A program made the position numbers and the translations under genes. This document shows, piece after piece, positions 1 through 8,561 of a stretch of 64,000 bases of DNA. The notes under the pieces were generated by a model. That model was not told the origin of the DNA and did no database searches. It worked only from the letters and a program-made list of their open reading frames with translations. Source of the stretch: DAOPZJ01 sp964587625 (lineage in GTDB: Bacteria > Bacillota > Clostridia > Oscillospirales > JAKOTC01); assembly GCA_964587625.1 (NCBI GenBank), contig CAZPLU010000008.1, forward strand, positions 5,558 to 69,557. Direction: 5' to 3'. Position 1 is the first letter of the stretch. Every line of letters begins with the position of its first letter.

Positions 1-254
1 TCGGAAGGGATTACTTCGGCGGCCTGCTTTCTTGGTCCCAAGGCGGTCCTACCTATAATCGTTATTATGGGCAGACCAGCACATCAACTATAGGGCAAAT
101 GTGTTATGCTGAGGCGACTTTAATTCATATGGGTGTACCATGTGATTTTGCGAGCCATACATATGTAAACGGTGCTTACGCGACGACCGACAATTTTACA
201 GGAGACAGCTTTTATTTTCACGGGTCATGTAACAAAGAACATAAAGTGTGGTAA
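1..254 (+). CDS. C-terminal end of an unidentified protein (partial)
   Basis: The window opens inside a reading frame whose codons begin at base 3 and which ends at TAA 252-254, leaving 83 residues. The piece is rich in Gly, Tyr, Ser and Thr (GRDYFGGLLSWSQGGPTYN near its start) and has two cysteines that could pair. I do not recognise the family; the composition would suit a secreted or surface protein, but that is a guess. A strong hairpin follows directly, so it is the last gene of its transcript. Confidence 0.6.
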   Translation, partial: GRDYFGGLLSWSQGGPTYNRYYGQTSTSTIGQMCYAEATLIHMGVPCDFASHTYVNGAYATTDNFTGDSFYFHGSCNKEHKVW

Positions 255-264
255 AAACTTAAAT

Positions 265-291
265 CCCCGCCCCGTTGAACACGGGGCGGGG
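265..291 (+). terminator. GC-rich hairpin after the partial gene
   Basis: An 11-bp perfect stem (265-275 with 281-291) with a 5-nt loop starts 10 bases after the stop codon at 254. The tail AGAGTTTAT is a poor U-tract, so termination may be incomplete. The loop and right arm also carry the -35 element of the next promoter. Confidence 0.7.
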
Positions 292-303
292 AGAGTTTAT
301 AAT
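275..303 (+). promoter_or_regulatory. Sigma-A-type promoter for the RCC1/ABC operon, embedded in the terminator
   Basis: TTGAAC (275-280), 17-bp spacer, TATAAT (298-303). Transcription would start near 310, just ahead of the ribosome binding site GGAGGG (311-316). The upstream hairpin supplies the spacer, so folding of the read-through transcript and initiation here share the same DNA. Confidence 0.6.
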
Positions 304-320
304 CGAATATGGAGGGACTT

Positions 321-1877
321 ATGATTAAAAAATATTTAATATCAATATTGATTTTAATAATATTGGTTTTATCCGCTTGCGGTGCGCCGGCATCCGTTCA
401 AGCGGTATCGGACATTGTCCTGCCGCAAATTTACAATTGCGGACAGCAGGAGAGCACGTATATCGACGAAGCCGGTAACCTGTGGGGATTAGGGCCGGCT
501 TCACGCAATTATTTTGGGGCACCGACTGAAATTATAGAAAATGTCGATTGGAATGCCGTCGGAATTTTTAGTTATCAAACCCCGTTTCTGATCGCTAAAA
601 ACGTGGCTGCTTTCAATTTCGGTTTCCAATATTACATATTGGCTCAGGACCAGACGCTGTATATCAACGATTATAAATACTGGTCTCATGACAGCGCATA
701 TTCCGGCACGACCACGGGAGAGACCCCGCTGTGGCTGGCGGATAAAACTCTTGCCGCGCAGGAGGAGGAAGCCGTTCTCAACAGTCCGGCGGCTTTGGAA
801 AATGTGATCAAGATCGGACAGCGGGACAGTTTGGGGAGTTCGGGCATTCTTTTGTCGGACGGCACGCTGCTGGTTCCGAGGATCGATGCAAGCGATAAAC
901 GAAAAGTTTATCAGGGGCTGCTCGGCAGGCAATTTTCTGTCGTGGCCACCGGGGTCACGGATTTCGGGAATCAATATTACATAAAATCAGATGGGTCTCT
1001 TTGGGTAACAGGTTATAACGGATACGGCATTCTTGGAAACGGAAGTTATGAGGAACTGACATTCGATGAAATGGCGGAATTGGGCCTGGAGATATCGGTC
1101 GAGTATCATAAGGTTATGGAAAATATAAAAGACGCGGCTTTTATTCCTTCATGGACTTTTCACAGTTACACCGGGCTCGCGGTAACCGATTACGGCGAGC
1201 TGTATGCCTGGGGGAACAACGAATTTGGTCAGTGCGGCAACGGATTTAACGGCGACGGATATGCGACGACGCGCGATTTGGTGCTCGAGCCGGTGAAGAT
1301 CATGGATCATGTCAAACAGGTTTTCGGCGGAACCGAAGTCGGTTTTGCGCTGACCGACGCGGGAGAGCTGTATGCCTGGGGCAATAATAATTACGGGTTT
1401 TTAGGGACGGGGGATTATAACAAAGCGACGTCGGTCAACGGTTTGGGCGTCATTGAAAATTCCCCGGTGATGATGATGACGGACGTAAAAGCGTTTTATC
1501 CGTCCGGGCTTACTTTTTGCGCCCTGAAAAACGACGATTCCCTTTGGGTCTGGGGAAACGACTTTTTCGGCCAGTGCGGCATCGGGAGCGAAGTAAAACC
1601 GCATGAGATGATTTCCGCCGGAGCAAAAACACAAATCTTGCCCTCGCCTAACCCGACAAAGATCATGGAGGATGTCCGAACGGTTTCTCAGTCGTCCTTG
1701 GGGTATGTATTATATGCGATCACAAATGACGGCAAGATTTACGGCTGGGGAGACAATCCGTTTTTCGCCGGCTGGCTCGGTGACGCGGATGTCACGGTCG
1801 TGAATGTTCCGACGCAGTCGCCAAAACTTGCGATTACCTTTCAAGACGGTAAAATGATTTTTGAGGGTACAAAATGA
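321..1877 (+). CDS. RCC1-repeat surface lipoprotein
   Basis: A 518-residue protein. The start is set at 321 because GGAGGG at 311-316 fits that ATG; an in-frame ATG at 309 lies at the predicted transcription start. It has a lipoprotein signal peptide: a basic MIKK, a hydrophobic stretch and lipobox LSAC with Cys20. The mature part carries at least four RCC1-like blade motifs (YAWGNNEFGQCGNG, YAWGNNNYGFLGTG, WVWGNDFFGQCGIG, IYGWGDN and an earlier LWVTGYNGYGILGNG), which predicts a seven-bladed beta-propeller on the outer face of the membrane. The stop overlaps the ATG of the next permease gene (ATGA), so it is cotranslated with an ABC transporter. Bacterial RCC1 proteins have no common function; a sensing or substrate-capture role beside the transporter is inference. 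Confidence 0.8.
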   Translation: MIKKYLISILILIILVLSACGAPASVQAVSDIVLPQIYNCGQQESTYIDEAGNLWGLGPASRNYFGAPTEIIENVDWNAVGIFSYQTPFLIAKNVAAFNFGFQYYILAQDQTLYINDYKYWSHDSAYSGTTTGETPLWLADKTLAAQEEEAVLNSPAALENVIKIGQRDSLGSSGILLSDGTLLVPRIDASDKRKVYQGLLGRQFSVVATGVTDFGNQYYIKSDGSLWVTGYNGYGILGNGSYEELTFDEMAELGLEISVEYHKVMENIKDAAFIPSWTFHSYTGLAVTDYGELYAWGNNEFGQCGNGFNGDGYATTRDLVLEPVKIMDHVKQVFGGTEVGFALTDAGELYAWGNNNYGFLGTGDYNKATSVNGLGVIENSPVMMMTDVKAFYPSGLTFCALKNDDSLWVWGNDFFGQCGIGSEVKPHEMISAGAKTQILPSPNPTKIMEDVRTVSQSSLGYVLYAITNDGKIYGWGDNPFFAGWLGDADVTVVNVPTQSPKLAITFQDGKMIFEGTK

Positions 1878-2986
1878 TCGGATGCAAAAAGAAGATCAGA
1901 ACCGAAGAGATTCTTTTAGTGTTGATTTTTACGGTAATCAGCATTGCAGCCGTTTTTCTCGGGGATTATTTTGTGACCGAAACCGAATATCAAAACGCGC
2001 AAAAGGGCTTTTACAGTTCCCGTTCCAAAATATTCTACCTGAAGGCGACCGGCAGCGGTGACTTTGCGTATGACTTGAACGAGCGCATGGAGGATATCTA
2101 TTCAATCATCAACGAGTGTAAGGGCGTGTATCTTATGCACGCCCTGTTTGGCATGGGTTATGATACGTTTTATGGTATTTATGTCGGGGAATCGGCTCCT
2201 GCTGTTTATGCGGTCGAAGGGCGGTATTTTACGGCGGGAGATATGCGCAGCAAGGAAAAGGTGTGCGTGGTCGGCATCAATGCGGGCACTTATGCGCAAA
2301 TTGACGAACAAAACGGCGAGCGTACCGTCACCATGCCCGATATCACGGGAAAAGGGACTTTTCAAGTGATCGGGACCGTGGGCAGTTACAACTCCGCAAC
2401 GAATATCAATTTTGCGGTTGTGATCAATATGAACGGCGAATGGGACATGAATCCCGCCGATCTCAGCTTACCTATGATTATAGACGGCAGCCGGAAAGGG
2501 GAGGTCGAGCGTTGTTACACGCTTTTAAGCTCTTATTTTGAAAAAATCGGCATTCGAATGGTGGATACAGAACTGCCGCTTCATACATATGATGTCACGG
2601 ATTTTTTCGGAATGGAGTTGTTGAATATCCTCATATATCTGTTTTCGGGATTTACCGTTATATTATCCACGGTGCCGCTGACATTGCTTTGGTCTGAAAA
2701 GCGCCGGAAAAGCGTCGCGGTACGCAGGATGATGGGAGAGACGGCATCGGCGGCGGCACTTCGTATGTACGGGCGGCTTTTTTTGCTGTTTAATATGGGA
2801 TTTTCATTCGGGTTGTTTTTAATGGCGTCGATGTGGATATTGGGTTTATATGACCCGAATAAAACAATCATCGCAACGGTATGTGCGGCATATGGCATTG
2901 CGTTATTTTCAAATTTGTTAATTGCGTTGGTTCCGTTGGTTAAAACAATGCGGGTCGAACCGGGAGACGCTTTAAGAGGTGAATAA
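1874..2986 (+). CDS. FtsX-like ABC transporter permease
   Basis: 370 residues. One N-terminal transmembrane helix (about residues 12-31), an extracytoplasmic domain of about 200 residues, then three C-terminal helices (roughly 240-260, 293-317, 328-352). This is the MacB/FtsX topology. The ending RVEPGDALRGE matches the usual C-terminal tail of FtsX-domain permeases (ALR). The start ATG overlaps the stop of the RCC1 lipoprotein by 4 bases and the next permease begins 2 bases after its stop, so the genes form a tight operon. It probably heterodimerises with the following permease. The substrate is unknown; such systems move peptides, lipids or act as mechanotransmitters rather than classic pores. 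Confidence 0.8.
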   Translation: MIGCKKKIRTEEILLVLIFTVISIAAVFLGDYFVTETEYQNAQKGFYSSRSKIFYLKATGSGDFAYDLNERMEDIYSIINECKGVYLMHALFGMGYDTFYGIYVGESAPAVYAVEGRYFTAGDMRSKEKVCVVGINAGTYAQIDEQNGERTVTMPDITGKGTFQVIGTVGSYNSATNINFAVVINMNGEWDMNPADLSLPMIIDGSRKGEVERCYTLLSSYFEKIGIRMVDTELPLHTYDVTDFFGMELLNILIYLFSGFTVILSTVPLTLLWSEKRRKSVAVRRMMGETASAAALRMYGRLFLLFNMGFSFGLFLMASMWILGLYDPNKTIIATVCAAYGIALFSNLLIALVPLVKTMRVEPGDALRGE

Positions 2987-2988
2987 AC

Positions 2989-4308
2989 ATGAAATTGAAA
3001 ATTATTTTGGAACAGGCGTTGGATGAAATTAAAAACAGCTTTGTTTTGATATTATTAATCACATTATCTTTGGCGGCAGGTTTATTTTTGATTCTCGGCA
3101 GCGTCAGTTATTATAACGAAAGCGAAAAACGTCTGGAGAGTTTTCGCACCGCCTATAACGATGACGAAATCCGTTTCGCCACCTTCTTCCGGGATACCGG
3201 CGGGTTAAGTGATATTCAAAATGACGATTTGATCAAGACGTCGATCCTGACGCTTTCAAAAGAAGAGGATTTTCAATATTATTTTTTTAACCGACAAACC
3301 ATTTACATCGCCGGCTATCAGGGGCGGGACAGTTGTCTTGACGGGTTTGAGGAGGGGAGACCTCGGCGTGAAGAATATACGATCGACAGCATCGCATATT
3401 CGGGTGCAAAGGCCTATTTCGCCTCTCCCGGGATTTTTGAAAAGTTTTCTTTAAAAATATCTGAAGGAAAGGATTATTCGGATGATGAAAAATCGGCGCA
3501 TTCCGAAACGGAGATGGTTCCGGTTGTTATGGGCGCAAAATACGCAGGTTGTTATCATATTGGCGATGTGATCAGTTGTATGTTGATCAATCAGGATAAA
3601 AACGTCAAAATCAAAATAAAAATATCAGGATTTTTGATTCCGGGTTCAACAATACTCGAACCGTCTCGCTCCGAAACCAGCGATATGCTTGCGTTGGATT
3701 ATGTCATATTGATTCCCCCCATTTATATGGATGGTATCACGGAATTTAATGCTTGCGACGGAATCGCAGTGACCACCGATCATAAATATAATTTTTATAA
3801 TTATTATGAGGCGTTGGGGCTTCTTGGCACGAACGAGAGTTTAAATATTGTTTGGACACCCTCAATGAAGGTCAGCGCAATTTTTTTCTATGAGGCAAAT
3901 AAATATTTCAATGCTCTCTTGAAAGCCAGTATATTAATTTTAATCAGTACCACTGTATGCATGACGATCAATTTAACAAATCGTGTCATGTCAAATTTTC
4001 GGAAATATGCGATTCACTTGATATCCGGCGCCACGCTCCGGGGAATAAAAGCATTTTTAGCCGTACAGACAATCATGATCATTTTTGTTGCGAATATCAT
4101 TGCGTTTATAACTGCCGCAATATTCGGGAATGATGTCTTCACTTTTGAAAAAACGCAGATTTTTGGCGTCGGGGTTGCCGAATATTCGGGATATGCAATA
4201 TCGGCTGTGTTTGGCGCGAGTGTTTTAGTCGGTTTGTTTTCAATCATTCCAGCGTATATTAAGCTGTCAACTGTGGAGTTCGATTCCTTATTAAGAGGAA
4301 GGGAATAA
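2989..4308 (+). CDS. FtsX-like ABC transporter permease, second subunit
   Basis: 439 residues with the same plan as its neighbour: an N-terminal helix (about 18-40), a large extracytoplasmic domain of around 260 residues and three C-terminal helices (about 305-328, 350-376, 400-425). The tail SLLRGRE is again FtsX-like. The ribosome binding site GAGGTGA precedes ATG 2989. It shares low but visible design with the 370-residue permease, consistent with a heterodimeric MacB-type transporter. No MacA-type adaptor is nearby; the RCC1 lipoprotein may stand in for the extracytoplasmic partner (inference). Confidence 0.8.
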   Translation: MKLKIILEQALDEIKNSFVLILLITLSLAAGLFLILGSVSYYNESEKRLESFRTAYNDDEIRFATFFRDTGGLSDIQNDDLIKTSILTLSKEEDFQYYFFNRQTIYIAGYQGRDSCLDGFEEGRPRREEYTIDSIAYSGAKAYFASPGIFEKFSLKISEGKDYSDDEKSAHSETEMVPVVMGAKYAGCYHIGDVISCMLINQDKNVKIKIKISGFLIPGSTILEPSRSETSDMLALDYVILIPPIYMDGITEFNACDGIAVTTDHKYNFYNYYEALGLLGTNESLNIVWTPSMKVSAIFFYEANKYFNALLKASILILISTTVCMTINLTNRVMSNFRKYAIHLISGATLRGIKAFLAVQTIMIIFVANIIAFITAAIFGNDVFTFEKTQIFGVGVAEYSGYAISAVFGASVLVGLFSIIPAYIKLSTVEFDSLLRGRE

Positions 4309-4329
4309 ACCGAGATGCGATCAATTCAG

Positions 4330-4358
4330 TTTACATACATGGCAAAGTATGGTATAAT
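4330..4358 (+). promoter_or_regulatory. Sigma-A-type promoter for the ABC ATPase gene
   Basis: TTTACA (4330-4335), 17-bp spacer, TATAAT (4353-4358), followed by AAAGGAG (4364-4370) and ATG 4379. The ATPase can therefore be transcribed separately from the permeases. Confidence 0.75.
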
Positions 4359-4378
4359 ATTGCAAAGGAGATGACGGC

Positions 4379-5068
4379 ATGGAAAACATCATTCAACTCA
4401 ACGACGTGCACAAGTACTACGGGAAGGGAGACGGTCTGGTAAAAGCCCTGAACGGCGCGACGCTCGACATCAAAGAGGGCGAGATGTGCGCCGTGATGGG
4501 CAAGTCCGGCTCGGGAAAGTCGACGCTGCTGTATGTCATGGCCGGGTTGAACAAGGTGGACAGGGGCGATTATAAGTTTTCGGGCAATCCGGTCAATCTC
4601 AAAAACCCGAACGCGTTGTCGCGCTTTCGCAAGGAAAACATCGGCCTGATCGTGCAGAATTTTGCCCTGATCGAGGATCAGACGGTGTTTTACAACGTCG
4701 CGCTGCCGCTGAAGTACAAGGGTATGAGCCGGAAGCGCATCCAAAAACGGGTTATGAGCGTTTTGGAAATGCTCGAAATCGCCGACAAGGCCAAAAATTA
4801 TCCGGGACAGCTCTCGGGCGGGCAGCAGCAACGGGTTTCGATCGCGCGGGCGTTGGTCAAAAAAGCCGAGGTGCTGCTGGCCGACGAGCCGACCGGCTCG
4901 GTCGACGAGGCCACCGAGGACAATATCATGGCGCTGTTCCGCAAGATCAATACCGAGCTCGGAAAGACCATCGTCATCGTCACCCACGACGAAAAGGTGG
5001 GGGCTCTCTGCGATCGGATTCTCCGGCTGTCCGACGGGCGGGTCGTGAGCGACGGGAAAAACGCTTAA
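4379..5068 (+). CDS. MacB/LolD-type ABC transporter ATP-binding protein
   Basis: 229 residues, the normal size for a stand-alone ATPase of the MacB/LolD/FtsE class. Walker A GKSGSGKST (about 41-49), a Q-loop at VQNFAL, the signature LSGGQQQRVSIARAL, Walker B VLLADEPTGSVD and the switch histidine in VTHDE are all present. It should energise the two FtsX permeases just upstream. It has its own promoter, and its GC content is visibly higher than that of the permease genes, so ATPase and permeases may have different histories. Confidence 0.9.
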   Translation: MENIIQLNDVHKYYGKGDGLVKALNGATLDIKEGEMCAVMGKSGSGKSTLLYVMAGLNKVDRGDYKFSGNPVNLKNPNALSRFRKENIGLIVQNFALIEDQTVFYNVALPLKYKGMSRKRIQKRVMSVLEMLEIADKAKNYPGQLSGGQQQRVSIARALVKKAEVLLADEPTGSVDEATEDNIMALFRKINTELGKTIVIVTHDEKVGALCDRILRLSDGRVVSDGKNA

Positions 5069-5125
5069 AACACCGAATCGACGGCATACTATTCCCGGTT
5101 GATTTTTTAATCGGGGAGTTTTGCA

Positions 5126-6457
5126 ATGCGGACATTTTGGGAACGGGATTTGATTCCGCCGCAGTTCGAGCGGCTTTCGGAAAATGCCTCGACCGACGTG
5201 CTGATCATCGGCGGCGGGATGGCGGGGCTTTTATGCGCGTATGAACTGCACCGACGCGGCGTCGAATATATTTTGCTCGAGGGCAAAACCATCGGGAGCG
5301 GTACGACCGGACGCACAACCGCGGTTTTATCCGCGCAGCACGACACGGCTTATTCGGAACTGACAAAAAAGTTCGGCTCCGAAAAAGCAAAAGGGTATTT
5401 GAGCGCCAATTTGCGGGCGGTCAAGCGGTTTCGTTCGCTCTCGCGGGAAATCGAATGCGATTTTGAGGACAAGCCGTCGATTCAATACACGACCGGCGAC
5501 CCGGAGCCGATCAAGCGGGAGGCCGATGCGTTGAATCAATTGGGCTTTTCGGCGCAGTTTGTCGCCGAGACGACGCTGCCGTTTCCGGTGAACGGAGCGG
5601 TGGTCTATCCGGGCATGGCGCAATTCCACCCACTCAAGTTTTTATACGGGATCGCGCGCGGGCTGAACATCCGCGAAAACAGCTTTGTCTATGCCGTCGA
5701 CGGGCTCGAAAGCGGCGGGATGACCGCCTATACCGCGCACGGCGACATCAGAGCCAAGCGGGTCGTGATGACTACGCGTTTTCCGTTCATCGACCGGCGC
5801 GGGTTGTTTTTTATGAAGATGTTCCAAATGCGGTCGTTTGCGGTCGCGCTCGAAAACGCGCCCGCTTTGGGCGCGACCTTTGTCGACACCACGCCGGACG
5901 GGATGTATCTGCGCAATTATAAGGATTTGCTGATCGTCGGCGGCGGCGACCACAGAACCGGGAAAAAGGGCGGCGGATTCGAGGCCGTCAGGACTTTTTG
6001 CCGCGCACAATTTCCGGACGCTCTTGAAACGTGCGTCTGGGCGGCGCAGGACTGCATGTCGCTCGACGGCATTCCGTATATCGGGCAATACAGCCCAGCG
6101 ACGCCGCATTTTTATGCCGCCACCGGATTTAACGAGTGGGGCATGACCTCTTCGATGGTCGCTTCGGATATTTTGGCGGATTTGCTCATAAGGCGGCAAA
6201 ACCCATATGCAAGGGTGTTCACGCCCCGGCGCAGCATGCTGCGAAAACAATTGTTTATCAACCTCGGCGAGACGCTGTGCAATTTTGTCATCCCGAAGGC
6301 CAACCGCTGTTCGCACCTCGGCTGCGCGCTCAAATGGAACCCGTTCGAACACTCGTGGGACTGCACCTGCCACGGGTCGCGGTTCGACGAACACGGCGGC
6401 GTGATCGACAATCCCGCCGCGAAGCCCGCCCGTCCGCCTAAAAAAAGCCGTTCCTGA
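5126..6457 (+). CDS. FAD-dependent oxidoreductase with C-terminal Rieske domain
   Basis: 443 residues. Residues about 25-50 contain the Rossmann dinucleotide motif (VLIIGGGMAGLLCAYEL) of the glycine/D-amino-acid oxidase (DAO) superfamily. DAO-type features continue, such as GGGDHRTGKKGG near 275 and GFNEWGMTSS near 335. The last 60 residues are a Rieske [2Fe-2S] module with ligands in CSHLGC and CTCHGSRF (C-x-H then C-x2-H). The family is common in Clostridia and Bacilli; substrates are not settled, though amine oxidation has been proposed for relatives. The ribosome binding site is GGGGAG before ATG 5126. The last few residues (PARPPKKSRS) look unlike the usual ending after the Rieske fold, so the extreme C-terminus may have drifted. 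Confidence 0.85.
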   Translation: MRTFWERDLIPPQFERLSENASTDVLIIGGGMAGLLCAYELHRRGVEYILLEGKTIGSGTTGRTTAVLSAQHDTAYSELTKKFGSEKAKGYLSANLRAVKRFRSLSREIECDFEDKPSIQYTTGDPEPIKREADALNQLGFSAQFVAETTLPFPVNGAVVYPGMAQFHPLKFLYGIARGLNIRENSFVYAVDGLESGGMTAYTAHGDIRAKRVVMTTRFPFIDRRGLFFMKMFQMRSFAVALENAPALGATFVDTTPDGMYLRNYKDLLIVGGGDHRTGKKGGGFEAVRTFCRAQFPDALETCVWAAQDCMSLDGIPYIGQYSPATPHFYAATGFNEWGMTSSMVASDILADLLIRRQNPYARVFTPRRSMLRKQLFINLGETLCNFVIPKANRCSHLGCALKWNPFEHSWDCTCHGSRFDEHGGVIDNPAAKPARPPKKSRS

Positions 6458-6476
6458 TATTTGTTTCAAAACCGGG

Positions 6477-6506
6477 TTGACATTACCGCCGCCCCATGGT
6501 TACAAT
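6477..6506 (+). promoter_or_regulatory. Promoter of the glycan-degradation operon
   Basis: TTGACA (6477-6482), 18-bp spacer, TACAAT (6501-6506). It places the transcript start near 6513, downstream of an in-frame ATG at 6496, and so supports ATG 6535 as the true start of the glycosidase. Confidence 0.7.
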
Positions 6507-6534
6507 GGGAGTGACAGGGAAACGGGGGAGCGGT

Positions 6535-8547
6535 ATGGCGTACATCACGGAATCGGGGAAAAAAATTGAATATTCCCTTGAAAACGGGAAATTGATTTTT
6601 CGTTCGACGGCGGGTGTGAAAACTGTTGCGGCGGACGGTGTGTTTGCGTTGAAAACGGAACGCGGGTGTTTCGACGAGCGGGATGCCGTGGGTTCATTTG
6701 CGCGGCAAGAAAACGGGTTGACCGCAAATTATACGCTTACAAAGGACTTGACGGTGCAGGTGCGATGGACAGAGACGGCGGGCGTTATTGAACGCGAGGA
6801 CACGGTCATCAACAACGGCACGGCACCGGCGACGGTATTCGGATACAACGCAAACACGGCGATTTCCGGCCGGTTTGATTTATATACCCAATCCAACGAG
6901 TGGACAAGAGAAAACCAAGGACAATGGCGGGGGCTGACCCACGGGGCTTACGAGATTTTCGCCCGGGGCGCGCGCACCTGTCAGGGCGGCACACCGTATA
7001 TGGCGTTGCGAAACGCCGAGACCGGCGGGGGGCTTGCGGTGCATGCGCTGGTGAGCGGCGATTGGAAAATCCGCGCCGAGGTCGCCAGCCCGTCGGCTTC
7101 GCCGCAACTTTTAATTTCTGTCGGCCCGGACGAGAGCGAATTGGCTTACCCGCTTTTACCGGGCGAAAGCGCCGTATTTTCGCGCGCGGTTTTCGCGGGG
7201 CTTTCCGACGGCGCGCCGGAATCCGGAGCAGCCGCGTTTCAGCGGTATCTGCTTTCGGACGAAGCGCATCAAAACCCGAAAACCATCCCGGTCGAATTTA
7301 ACACCTGGTTTTATAATTTTGAACGGCTTGACGAGGGCGAACTGCTCCGTCAACTTGACGCTGCGGCCGGACTGGGCTGCGAGGCGTTCACCGTGGACGC
7401 GGGCTGGTACGGGCGGCTGGAAGGCGATTGGGCTTTACAAGTCGGGGACTGGCGCGAAAAAACCGACGGCGCTTTTTACGGAAAGATGCGCGAATTTGCG
7501 GAAAAAGTGCGCGAAAAAGGCCTGATTTTTGGCGTTTGGATCGAGCCGGAGCGCCTGTCGCCGAACGCGCCCGTGGTCACACAAAATCCCGATTGGTTTT
7601 TACCCGCCGTGAGCGGGCTTTTATCCCCCGATCTCGAACGGGAGGAGGTTGCGCAATATACTTTTAACACGATTTGCGAAATCATCGACCGATACGGCGC
7701 GGGCTGGGTCAAAATCGATTTCAACCACGCGTTGGGCCGTGATGTGCGCGGCAAAGCCCATATGGGGTATCTGCGGCGGTTGTGGCGGATGATGGATGAT
7801 TTGCGGGCGAAATACCCGGATGTGATTTTTGAGGGGTGTTCGAGCGGTGGAATGCGTCTGGAAGCCGAATCACAAAAGCACTTTGATATTTGTTTTATGT
7901 CCGACACGGTCAACCCGTGGGACGTGCTTCGGATCGGGGAGGGCGCATCGCTGCGCGTTTTACCCGGGCGGATTATGCGCTGGGGCTGCCTGCAGCCCGG
8001 CGCTTTGATTCCGCATTACGGCTTTGCGGAGCCGGTTTTGCCGTTGCTGACGCCGAAAAAGGCGTTATGGGACGAAGTCGAAAATGTTGACCCCGATTTT
8101 TTGCTGAAAGTTTGTTTACAGGGGCATCTGTCGTTTTCGGGCGAACTCGCGGGACTGGACGAGCGGACAAAAGGGCTGATGAAAAAGGCGGTCGCTTTTA
8201 CGAAGAAGCACCGCGAGTTGATACAGCGGAGCGTGTTCCGCCCGCTGACGCCGATCCGGAATATGGACGACAGAGGCGGCTGGAGCGCCTCGTATATTGA
8301 GGGGACGGAAGCAGCCGCGCCCGGCGGCGCCGCAGGGATTTTCCATGCGTTTCGGTTGGATTCGCCGACGGATGAAACGATCTTCCGTCTGCCGCCGGAC
8401 GCGGTGAGCGGGGAATATGTCGTTGAGGACTACGACACGGGCGAGGTCTTTTCAACCGACACGAAAACGCTGTCGGAAACAGGCGTCACCGTTAATCTCC
8501 CCCATAAAAACAGCGGCGCGGTGTTGATTTTTCACCGTATGAATTAA
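6535..8547 (+). CDS. Alpha-galactosidase-like glycoside hydrolase, family GH36
   Basis: 670 residues from ATG 6535, which has GGGGGAG four bases upstream. An N-terminal beta-sandwich is followed by a TIM barrel with the GH36/clan GH-D signature. The likely nucleophile is Asp395 in WVKIDFN, the likely acid/base Asp457 in MSDTVNPWD, and the intermediate GCSSGGMR loop is also present. In classical GH36 the equivalents read KWDMN and SDNTDA, so the substrate pocket departs from raffinose-type enzymes and specificity should not be assumed. There is no signal peptide, so it acts on imported oligosaccharides. It heads an operon with a CE15-like esterase (14-bp gap) and a DUF4838 protein, suggesting breakdown of a decorated plant or host glycan. 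Confidence 0.85.
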   Translation: MAYITESGKKIEYSLENGKLIFRSTAGVKTVAADGVFALKTERGCFDERDAVGSFARQENGLTANYTLTKDLTVQVRWTETAGVIEREDTVINNGTAPATVFGYNANTAISGRFDLYTQSNEWTRENQGQWRGLTHGAYEIFARGARTCQGGTPYMALRNAETGGGLAVHALVSGDWKIRAEVASPSASPQLLISVGPDESELAYPLLPGESAVFSRAVFAGLSDGAPESGAAAFQRYLLSDEAHQNPKTIPVEFNTWFYNFERLDEGELLRQLDAAAGLGCEAFTVDAGWYGRLEGDWALQVGDWREKTDGAFYGKMREFAEKVREKGLIFGVWIEPERLSPNAPVVTQNPDWFLPAVSGLLSPDLEREEVAQYTFNTICEIIDRYGAGWVKIDFNHALGRDVRGKAHMGYLRRLWRMMDDLRAKYPDVIFEGCSSGGMRLEAESQKHFDICFMSDTVNPWDVLRIGEGASLRVLPGRIMRWGCLQPGALIPHYGFAEPVLPLLTPKKALWDEVENVDPDFLLKVCLQGHLSFSGELAGLDERTKGLMKKAVAFTKKHRELIQRSVFRPLTPIRNMDDRGGWSASYIEGTEAAAPGGAAGIFHAFRLDSPTDETIFRLPPDAVSGEYVVEDYDTGEVFSTDTKTLSETGVTVNLPHKNSGAVLIFHRMN

Positions 8548-8561
8548 AAAGGGGGATTTTC

